NCBI RefSeq assembly: GCF_000003815.2
Contig: NC_049985.1
Coordinates: 13,716,844-13,780,843 of the forward strand
Length of the DNA: 64,000 nt
Reading direction: 5' to 3'
From: Branchiostoma floridae
Lineage: Eukaryota; Chordata; Leptocardii; Amphioxiformes; Branchiostomatidae
The translations under genes and the position numbers were made by a program. Every line of letters begins with the position of its first letter. Within the stretch, counting starts at the first letter, position 1. The notes beneath the pieces were generated by a model. It was not told where the DNA came from, did no database searches, and saw only the letters and a program-made list of their open reading frames with translations. Below, one piece after another: positions 24,201-36,200 of this stretch.

Positions 24201-27200
24201 TTTTTTTGTTGCATTGACAAATTGCTAGAATAAGACATCAAGATTTATTAGCCCAGCTAGGACTTAAATATTGTGAGGAGGAATCTAGCTGTTAAAAAAG
24301 AGTATTTCTTGACATTTTTTATTCAGTGTACATACCTCCCATCTTGACAGTTTCTTGATCTCTTCCTCAGACACACCAAACTTCCTCAGCAGCTGCTTGG
24401 CATTCTTCAGGGACAGTCTACGCAGATCCGCGTCTGTTCCCGTTACCGTTCTCTTCACGGGCTGGGGCGAGTTGTCATCCTTGGAGGACTGGGGCTTGTT
24501 TGGAACCTGTGGAAATCATGCATTCTAGTCATGATCCTATCGTATTTTGGTACATCCTAACCCTGTAGTTGTTTTTAAATATCAAAGCATGTTAGCTGAA
24601 GTAAACTGACAGTCATATTGAACCTATCAAAACAGCAAATCCTTTCCTATTTATCTTTCTTAATTTCTCCATCAGTCCTTAGTAGTATCCAGTATTTGAC
24701 TGCTGCAGGGGTCCCTCACATGGGTTTAGGCAGCAGTTGGCTAGTTTTCACACACCGCTTCCGTGTAGCTCTGTCTCTAGCAGGCTCACTCTCACTCTAG
24801 TTAGACCACACATTTTGATGTCTCTATCTATCTGTCCATCCATCCATTGACTCATGAGCACCCTTTCAATCAATGCTTTTGTCATTCATTCATACTTTCA
24901 TCCCTTCCCTCCATCCCCCTGACCCACCTTGATGTAAGAGAAGCCCTCCCCACAGCCTGTCGGGTCAGCCACGCCCATCACGGCCAGCAGACACTTCCCC
25001 TTCATGGCGGAGATGAAGGCTCGGGTGGTGTTCCATGGAGCCGTGCGCACCTGCAGGAAGAGGAGCCACAATTAAAAATTGTACTAACCTTCAGTGCCAG
25101 ACAGGTGTAATTGTGCCTGCATCCCTCGATATCAGACAGACTAATGACTGTCACTGTGGGTCTAAGTGAACCTAACCACCCCCAAGTAGCCTCCATTTGG
25201 TAGCTCCCAATTGAAAGGTCACCCACAATTTCTTGTGGTGCATGCGCATCAGTCAGAGCGATCTGTAAACACCCCCAGGTGGTTTCCAGCTCCTTTGACG
25301 TGGTCTCAGCACGATAATACGCCTTCTGGGATGCCAATGCAGGCTTCTTCGAAGTCCTTATTTTACTTTCATTAGTCTGCCTGACAACCGAGAGGATGCA
25401 GGAGACAATGGCAAAAAGTGAATCCACAATCACCTACTTATTATCAGGTGTAAAATCTCCTCACTAGATCTCCAAAGACAAAGGAAAGGCAGTTGCTACT
25501 TTACCTCATCATCTATGTTTCTCTGGAACTCCTCCTCATTCTCCTCTTCTGGAGCAAACAGAGACTTCTCACCATACCCAGCATCCTGCAGACAAGGAAA
25601 TATAACAACGTAAGCCTTATAGGTACACAACAGGCAGGGATCATTGCAATACTGACATACCTGCACACAACAAATTACAATAAACCATCTACAGGCTACT
25701 TCCAGACTATACACATAGCTATACACAAGTAAATAAAAGTACTGTTATAAACCTTTTAAAATCAAAATAAAAAGCCACCATTTGTTGGCAAATGCAAAAT
25801 ATTTTACCGATAAGTCATAGATAATTTCTGACTCAAACATGCTTGTTTTATCATTACTCTAACATGCACTTCTATAGATAACAGGCAGGGGGCACATTTG
25901 CTACATACAAATGTAGTAAAGATAAGCCAACCGTACCTTGAGCCTCTGTTCCGCCTCCAGCATGCTGTAGTAAGCACAGCACTGTTCAGGAGACACCATG
26001 GCTCGGATCTCTTCCTCAGAGGGCAGGCGGAACTCTGGCTTCAGCACCCACCAGTTAGAGTCCATGCCTATAAACACAACATTCTTTTACTTACTTCCTA
26101 ACACAAGGCAAACATCAAAATAATATGGAGAACATACCAATGAAGAATACCCTTACACTACTATGATAATGTATAAATGTATGCATATAAAAATTTAAGG
26201 CTATTACGTTCTCTAAATTATGCTGTTACCTTGAAATACAGTTTTTGTAGGGACCTTTTCACAATAAATTTATAACACTATGAAAATGCATTTATAATGT
26301 ACTGCTGAATGAACTATTTCAGCTGCATATCTAAGACACAGAGAAAACTTCTACGTCCCTCCTTTTGCAACATAAAACCGCTGCAAAGTAAATGAATTTA
26401 CAGTAATTGACTGACATTTGAACTAAGCATAGAAAACGGGTAATTGAGAATCTCACCAGTTCTTTTGAAGTCAGCGCACAGCTTCAGCCTCTTGCGGATG
26501 CTGCTCTCCGAGTGTGTTGGGAAGGCCTTACGGATGTCCTCCATCTTGATTCTGCGTGGCTTGTCTTTGCTCTTCCAGAACAGTCTGTAGATGAAAACCT
26601 ACGAGAAAACCATCATGATAAATACACATTACTCCAAGATTGGCATACATTATAGAAATACAGCGACAGAAATATAAATCACGTTCTCAGAGTTCCATTT
26701 AACTTAAACATGTACGTCAGTATAATTATTTGTACCGGCTAAATAGGTAAAAGAAAGTGAAACCTGAGTTAAAGAAAACCACTATGCCATACCCCTGTAG
26801 ATAGTTATGGATGATTGTTACATTTTACATCCTCTGGAAAATCGTTTACCTCATGATTTGTACATGGAAAGATAAATGTTTTACATTCTCTGGAAAAATC
26901 GTTTTACCTCATGATTTGTACCTGGCACAAAAGAAGTTTAGGCTTCTCAGGAGTTATTCAAATCATGTAACCTACCGATGAAGAACTGCTTGTTACATGT
27001 GACACCTTACCTGGAGGAAGTCCCTAACATGGTTGTTGGCTCTCTTGGAGTTTGGCCCAGGCACCTCATACAGGGGACATTCTTGTCCAACACAGAACAG
27101 ACCTTGGAACTCACGGATGTAGTAACTGAAACACAAGACAAGAACGGCTCATGTGTATCCGAACTTTTTGGATAAAAAAACTATATCTTTGCATTCAATG

Positions 27201-30200
27201 CTATGTAACTATATGTACAGGATTGGACAAGGCTACTAGCCTGATTGTCCTGGGCAAGTAAAAGTACAGATTGGGCAAGTAACATTTTTTTCATGACTGA
27301 CATTTTGATATACTTGTTTCCTTTCAGTCATGGCAGCAGTCATTGGCTATACGCAAAGAAATAGAGCTAGTAATAAAAGAATGCCATTGTTGGAAGTGAA
27401 ATACGTACTTAGAAAAAATTTCATTCAAATTTCGGGCAAGTGAAAAGTTGGTCAGGGCTAGTAAATTTTTTACGTACTTGCCCGATAGGACAAGTGAATT
27501 TGAGAAAACTTGTCCAAGCATGATGTACATATGATACTAACTTCTTGTATTCAACATTATCATTCTATAGAGTACTGATGGAATGGTTGCATTATGACAT
27601 TGAAAACTCACTGCACTCTGGTGCGAATGACGAGGAAGTCAGTTTCGGGGATCTTGTGTTGGTAGATGGGTGCACGGAACAGGTTGTTCTCGAAGGCCTG
27701 TAGGGCCTGCCCGGGGTGCAGGGGGCCCAGGAAGGGGGAGGTGTGCGCGTACACCGTCTCTCCGTACTCAAACTTAGGGGGTCCGGTGGTGTGGCCAGCT
27801 TTCTGTGGAGTTCAATTTGAAAGAAAAATAAACTATACGTACTGTAAATATATACATTTTTACTGTAAATATTTACATTTTTGGCAGTTTTCACAGTGAC
27901 CTCTCCATTGCCATTTCATGACACTGTAACTCTGTCTCCCTTGTATTACTACTATAATACAGAATTGTTTTACAAAAAAATGCATTTTCCATTGAAACTT
28001 GACATCCACTAATACACAATATACCCCACTCATTACTCCATTCATTCCACCAATCCTGCCTTCATTTATCTATTCATCATTACCTGACAACTTTCATACT
28101 TTCTTTGCTCTTTATAAAACTTGAAAAAACTACTGGTGGAAAAAGACTTTTAGTTCCAGAATCTGAAATGATGTCTCAGTTTAGTAAGAAAAATAGCAAT
28201 TGCAACTGACCCTCTTGTAGAAGTTCTTGATCTTGGTTGCCATGCCGACCTGGCTGACGAGAGGAGCGTACTCTTCGCTGTACTCTGCCAGCAGGATCTC
28301 CCCGTCCATCCCCGTCAGGTCCTGGGGAGTCCTCATGAAGAACACCTCCCCACCTCCAGAGGCCTGTCTCTCCTGTTCTCTCAGCTACAGGGGAGATAGG
28401 TTACAGCTACATGCAAATACTGTCTGCAATGAATTTTGTCCTCATGTTGTGCCATACTACATGTACATTTTTTGTAGCCTCAATTTAGGGAACAACCATT
28501 GAAAGAAACATGTAGCCTCAATATTCTAAATTAGGGAATAACCATTGAAATATTTCAATGCAAAAATCTATCAAAACAGTAAGTCTCATTGTACTAACAA
28601 AACATACATACTTGAAATGTTATGCTTTAAATTTTGCTTGAATCTTAACCCAAATTAAGGCCAACACACCAAATATGACTTCAACCCTTTCAATGCTAAG
28701 TAAAAATAATCCCCATGGATGATTTATGAATCACATTGAGTCCATTAAATGGTTTTTAGGTCATTCCATCTGAAGAAAATTTAAAGTGTGTGAGTGGAAG
28801 TTTTCTTGTATTGGATCCAATGTTCCAACTCTAACTACACGTATCTACTATAATCTAGTTCCAGATGTCAGCTTTCTTGTATTGGATCCAATGCTCCAAC
28901 TCTATCTAGTCCCAGATGTCAGTTATATTTTACATCCTTACCTTAGCTTTCTTCTTGATCTGTTTGAGGAGAGGTAGGACACTGTGAGGCCCAGGCTGGG
29001 CCAGGGGTCCGTGGGAGAACTTCCTGAGGGGGGGTCGGTGGAGCTGTCTCAGCTTGATGGGTCCCATGTGGGTCGGGAAGAACGGCTGGCGCAGCTCAAT
29101 GGCTGGGGTTGAGTGCTGCATGAATGAAATATCCTATCATTAAAATTCAGGTTCAGGTCCGGCTCAGGTGAAGAGGATCAGGTCCGGGTCCAGACCTAAT
29201 TGTTTGTGAAAGCTTGTGAATGGGCGATACTAAAAACAATGGTCAATTTTGCCACAAAGGAATCTGTTTGATGGAATATCCTGTCTTCATATAGACAACA
29301 ATGACTGCATCAGTCCAACATCCAGTCACTAAGTTTTTTCATGTTCGGTATTTTCTGAACCTTTCCAACAGGAAAAATGGGTTGGTTATTGGTAGGGACA
29401 CATTCACAACTGAATAAAGTACTCCATGAATAGTTTCATCAGGTTGGTTTGTCACTAAACAAAACAGAGGCTCTTTTTATACAACTAAAGCTTTATTTTT
29501 ACTGACGTTTCAGTGACCATCCTCAGGGCAACTCTGACTGGTTCACATTGTACCACAGCAAAATGTGTCACTGCTTACAGATGCAGTCACAAACATATTG
29601 GATGAAGAACTGTTCCACACTGAAGACTGTTCTGCAACACATCTTGTAACAACTCTACCATTATAAAGTGAACATCCCTTAACTACTACATTGTACATGC
29701 TCATTTGGTTATCTAACTTGCATCTGATCACTAACTTAATCAGAAGTTATGCTAATTCAATGAGTTGTTGAATGAATCACTTAGTCTAGAAAGATGTGAC
29801 AGTCACCTGCACTAGGTTGCCACCCATGCTAGCCCTTAGTGTTGTCTCTTGCAGACTGTGTTTGGGGTCGTAGTATTCATCATTGGACAGGTTCCAGGGG
29901 TCTTTCTGCTCATTGTGGGACACGTTGGACTGCAAAGGAACAAAAAAGAAGTCTATTTTGAGTCAAAAGCTCTATAGATGTAACATAAACTACACTTTTG
30001 TTGTTATGTACTTAAGTGCAACATGTTCCATTGTTCTTACTCCGATAAGCAATTCGGCATGGAATAAGAATATTAGTGGATCATTCAATCTTTCTCAGCA
30101 CTGGGTTGATCCACGTATTTAGCACCAAGCAGCCAATTCAAACTCAGGATCAAGGGCTTCAATCAGGAAAATATTTTTGTTTCGTGTTTTGCTGAATCCT

Positions 30201-33200
30201 GAAAATATGATGTCAAATTCACTCAAAAGAAAAAGATGAAATGAATAATCAACACAACAATGGAACAGATAAGTTGTTAAGCAAATCGATACAGCAATAT
30301 TACATTACTGTACAGTATCAATTATGATCTGTGCATCTTTCAACAGCTATATGATGTGCTTTCTGTCTTATTCAAGGTGCCTTTTTCAATTCAAGAAGGA
30401 TAAAGCAACAAACAGAACAAACAGAGAAACAAACGTTCCAAATGTTTGTGACATCTCAGTCCATCCTATGGTGAAACCTTGCTCATCATTGCTGTCTTTT
30501 CTTTCTGTTCTTGGAAAAATATTAGATTTGTGCTAAATCTGTACATTTTGTAATCAATTGTAATCCCAAACGACGTCCAAAAGAAATACCATACAAACTT
30601 TACTTCTTGGTCTGTAATTTTGGTAACTTTTCAAAGAAACCACTTTGTGTAATGAATCGAAAAACAATGGCTAACAACTTAAACCATTTCTATGTTAACA
30701 TGGGGGATGTGTGGTGATATCAAGCAAGTAGCATATAAGGTTTCACATCAGAATGGAACAGATATGTCCTATTTTTCAATTTACCACATTTTTCTTTTTC
30801 TTCCCTGGTTCCGACAACTGCAGAAAAAACACATGCTTTGTTGGTCCAATTCCTCAAAAAAATCAAATCAACGGTCACTATGAAATGTACACGGACATTT
30901 GTAAACAATTTGTTGATGCACACTAAAACATAGTACTTTGAAATGAACTTAAACCCCTTCAGTATAAAATCACAAAACATCGTCTGGGTCTGTTTCAACA
31001 AAACTTACACAACTTATGATACTGTGAAACATGATGAAAATAATCTACTATAAATGATATATGGTAATATTACAAATGAGTACATATTTCTATAACATAC
31101 AAGCGGACCAACTCTTCATTTGGTTGACCATCCAGCCAACTGAAAACACACTGAAACCACTTGCAATGTAAGGAATAAAGATAAAAAAGTCATGAAATGA
31201 CAGAGTGAAGAGGGCAGACATGTGGTTAAAGCTGTGAAGGTTTCTGACAGTGTTAGTAACAGGAACAACCAAACCTGGTCGGACTCTGGCTTGGTCAAGC
31301 CTCTCTTTTTCAGCAGTAAGGTCGACTGGCGGACTTCCTTCTTGTCCTTGGAGGGCGTGTCGTCCGGAAGCGGGTCGGGGTCGTCCGGAATTCCGAAGAT
31401 GATGTTTTCGTCATTGGGGTCAAGTTTCATGACCTTGGGCTTCGGAATCTCCTTCATATTCTAGAAAATAATGAAGTGAGTCAGACGCATTTTTGGACAT
31501 GCAAATTACATTTATTAACCGATACTGTAATTTGATTGGCTGACATTAGGGTCATACAGTATCTTCTGATATGGCATGGTGATATAAAAATATGGCGTCA
31601 CCAAACATTGATTGACATCTCCTACTATGGTATGGCCACACAAAAAAGAAAGCACACAAAAAGGACCTCATTAAATGGCAAAGCCATCTATTGATACTTA
31701 AAAAAATGGTATCCAAACATCAAAAGATCATTAACTGATGATACTGCATTTGGACTTTTATCTCGGGTCATAGATCTTACATCCTCCTACGCACGGTCCC
31801 AACGGCTGACTGACCGTACAAGGGAAAGCTCCCTGATATCCCAACGGCCTGACTGCCCGTATAAGGGTAAGCTCATTAATATTTATAAGCAGGGCGGCGA
31901 GTTTGTGGCGACAATCATAATACCTGGGGGTAGGCATAGGAACATCCGGGTACACCCGATTGCCAAGGGCGGAAGGCGCTGATACCGGGCATCTCATTAA
32001 TATCCCAACGGCTGACTGCCCATATGAGGGTAAGCTCATTAATATTTATAAGCAGGACGGCGAGTTAGTGGCGACAATCCTGGTACCTGGGGCGTGGCGC
32101 CTGGGATAAGCAGGGCCCAGTAGGCTGAGCAGTCAGCTAGGCGTTGGGACCGTGCGTAGGAGGATGANNNNNNNNNNNNNNNNNNNNNNNNNNNNNNNNN
32201 NNNNNNNNNNNNNNNNNNNNNNNNNNNNNNNNNNNNNNNNNNNNNNNNNNNNNNNNNNNNNNNNNNNNNNNNNNNNNNNNNNNNNNNNNNNNNNNNNNNN
32301 NNNNNNNNNNNNNNNNNNNNNNNNNNNNNNNNNNNNNNNNNNNNNNNNNNNNNNNNNNNNNNNNNNNNNNNNNNNNNNNNNNNNNNNNNNNNNNNNNNNN
32401 NNNNNNNNNNNNNNNNNNNNNNNNNNNNNNNNNNNNNNNNNNCTACTTGGTATTAACGCGAACGGGCTCCCTCATTCAGGACTACACCCCAAGCCTCCTC
32501 GGGGCGCTTCTCCAAGGTTCACCGGGGGACAAACACAAGTCTGACTAGTGTCAGTAGTGAAATGTACTCAATAGGTGTGAAATAGTGAGTACTATCGTGG
32601 AACTCTACTTAATCTTTTGACATCTGTTTGACGACTTATCAGTTGTTCTTGTTCTTCCAGTTCTTCCAAAGCTGTGAAATTTGCATACTGACACATTGAT
32701 CGCCCGTTGGTGCCTTTCACACATTATAAGATTTTTGCCACTACTGTATCAGAAATTACTTTATCAGAAAACATACTCATTTACCATGAAAGTGATGCTA
32801 TATACTATAGTCTACCTTGAGTAAAGTTGAAGAAGAGACCCTATTGTGGTAGTCTTGAGTGAACATTGTAGACACAAGTAGGCTTGTGTGTAGTTGTTAA
32901 TGAGTTAGTAGATTTGCATTAATACTAAATAAAATCATTGTTTATCATAAAAAGTATTGCTGTTTCCTATATCTTAGTATCATTTGAGTTTGGATTGGAG
33001 CTGGTCCTAGGGCCAACTCCGATCGGGGTCTCTCCTAGTAGAATCGCCGATTCTCCTAGGAGAGATCCTGATTGCAGTCTGTTTCCAATATCTTAGCATC
33101 ATTTGAGTTTGGATCGGAGTTGGCCCTAGGAGAGACTCCGATCGCAATCTATACTAGTAGAATCGTCGATTCTCCTAGGAGAGATCCTGATTGCAGTCTG

Positions 33201-36200
33201 TTTCCAATATCTTAGCATCATTTGAGTTTGGATCGGAGTTGGCCCTAGGAGAGACTCCGATCGCAATCTATACTAGTAGAATCGTCGATTCTCCTAGGAG
33301 AGACCCCGATCGGAGCTGGCCCATGCAGAAAAAAGTATTTTGAGCGCTGGAAACTTAAGTTGTATCTTGTGAGATGTCAGTAAAATGCCCATACCTGTGG
33401 GTCCCAGATGATGTCATCTTCCCAGTTCCCATACACCAGCTCAGGGTTTTCCACAGGGAACAGTGAGTACCACAGCTGCTCATCATCTGGGTCTGAAGCC
33501 AACAAGGAACTTGCTGAGAATATATCAATATCTTAAAGACACAATCACACACTTGGTATTGAATGATAGATATTGAGACATAAGAGGGTTGGTTCAATAC
33601 TTATTGCAATGGGTGGTTCAGCAAAGGTTTTTTGAAGGCTCAAATATAACATGGATTGGCCCTAACATCACTCACCTTGCTGGTTCTTTCCAGACGATGT
33701 GGAGGGTATACTGTTTGGGAGAGTCACATTGATGTTCAAACCTGTAATGACAATGAAAAACAATACAGGCATGAAATAGTCACTTTCACATCAATCTGTC
33801 CCAATCTAGTGTTAACTTTGCAACTTTTATTATGCTCTTTAATTTATTTATCCATTCTTCTCAAAATGGGTGGGTAGCCCCTACAACTTTTGAAAGTACA
33901 AAGTGAATTTTTAACAAAGAGGATTTGCAATGTATTAATATCTGAATATATATGCCTCCTCAGAGGAGAGGTTTTTGAAGAAAACAAAACTTGGGATCAG
34001 TGGTTAGTCCAGCTGACTGTTATGATTTTCTCCCTTCAGAAAACAGTACATGTTTCATTAGTAAGATTAGTAAGGAGTTGTTTGGTATTTTTAAGACCTG
34101 CATATTCCCCTTCCGTACCTTGTTGCGAGCTGAAGGACTGAGCAGTCCTACTGGTACTAGTTGGGATCCATCCTGCCATAGCTGCAGATTTAGACTGCAG
34201 TACTTTATCCTTGATCTGTTCCCCGTCCCACACTATATCATCCTCCCAGGACCTCTGTGCCACCATGTAGAAATACTCCTCCTCTGGAAACTCAGACTTT
34301 GGGACCACCTCTGCTTCTTCAGAGGTCTCCATGTCTTCTGGCTGATCTTCTGTCTTCTCTGTGGGTTCTTCTTTCTGGGGTTCAGGTTCGGAGGGCTTGG
34401 GGGGTTCTTTGGACTCTTCTCTTTCATCATCACCTTCATTGCCACTGTCACTGTCAGAATTCTGAAATAGGTGCATAACATGTATGTGGCCTCTTTCTGT
34501 AAATATTGACCATTGTAAAATTCTAATTGATATAACACACTCACACACTACATCAATTCTGCAGAATTTTCTACACACAGCAATACTCTATTTTAGTTAC
34601 CTAGGTAAAAATGCATGTATGTTACAATTTCAGCTTAACTGACATAATTGTGCAAAGCAAAGTCAGTAATACTGTTTGAATTTGTACCAATTGATAACAA
34701 GTAGTTTTTAGTCTTTTTATTAGGATCTATAGAGAGTTACAAAAAACATGATTGGCAGCCCTTTATGTTCATATCCTAATTGGACAAGAGTCAGATGTCT
34801 GAGATAGCATTATCCATAATCTTCAGCGCCAACATTGACAAGGGGACGCGATAGTGAATCATAGGAGCCGATGCAACTTGATTGGAAGAGGCGTTTATTC
34901 CATGATGCTCATTCAAGTACAGCCATGATAGAAGAGAGCGAAGAGGATCATGGGATCCCTGACAGTGAAGGCAGTGACGTCACTAACTCATTAACATTAC
35001 CCAATGGCGTGATTTCTCTTTATCTTCTTATCTCTCTTTCTCCTTTTTACCAAGTTATCATGTACTAACAACTGTGGAGAACAATGGAATACAATGTCTA
35101 AAAAAAACAGAGCTTGTTGTCGTAATAAAATGGTATAAATACTATAAATCTGCAAGGTGGGCATTAACAATGGTGAGGTCCATGAAGTAATCCCCTTAAC
35201 AATACTTTGGAAATCTAGATCTAATGAAAAGACAGATATAACATTACAAAATACATGAAGAAAATTGTTGACTAATGAGGTAAGGTTTGTTAAACACAAT
35301 ATGAGAGATAACATGTAACATCAGATTGTGAATACATTACGGACAAATGAAGGTAACAGTTGAACTGAAATAGATTGTCAATGTTTTTCTGTGAGACAAT
35401 GTCTAGCTACCATAAAGGGAAAATACAATATCGATTATCTGCAGAAGAAAGAAAAAAAAATACTGGTAAAGCAGAGTTCTGTTTGGGCAAAGTTCGTGAC
35501 TGTCAAAGTTCTGTGACTCTCTTGGCCGGAGGTGTTAACAGTTACAGTTCGGCGTGAGCGATGTTCTTCTCGGCTGGAGCANNNNNNNNNNNNNNNNNNN
35601 NNNNNNNNNNNNNNNNNNNNNNNNNNNNNNNNNNNNNNNNNNNNNNNNNNNNNNNNNNNNNNNNNNNNNNNNNNNNNNNNNCCGTGGGCGGTCCGCGTCA
35701 AATCGGGTAGAACGTTACGTTGAAGGTTGAACGAAAGAAACATGGCGGTTGGTGAATTTTGACGTTGTACTCACACGGCCGGGGGACACTGGGAAGATGC
35801 GGGGTTTTGCCGGATAGGTAAGCCGAGTATTACTCCCTGCGACTTCTATGAGTCCTCTGGGGGTTGTTCAGCGAAGCTGGCACAGGGATGAGGTGTAGAC
35901 ACGCATAACTTCCGACCAAGGGCTCCGCCGAGGAGCTAAGACCAGATCCCCTCCTGCACATGTGATGGCGCCATTTGTTAACCTACATCCTCATTTGCTA
36001 GTGGCTTCCCGTCCACTCAGAGTGCGATCTCCCCTGCTCAAAGTTCGGGTTTGGGCCTGGGTATCGTTTCCCAGCCGCTGCACACCACGCCAACATTGAC
36101 AAGGGTGATAGTGAATCATAGGAGCCGATGCAACTTGATTGGAAGAGGCGTTTATTCCATGATGCTCATTCAAGTACAGCCATGATAGAAGAGAGCGAAG

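Noticed and set aside
32152-32544. ORFs spanning N runs
   Set aside because: Frames through gaps (also at 35.4-35.7, 38.1-38.5 and 39.9-40.1 kb) have no support on both sides, except TAF1 exon 3.
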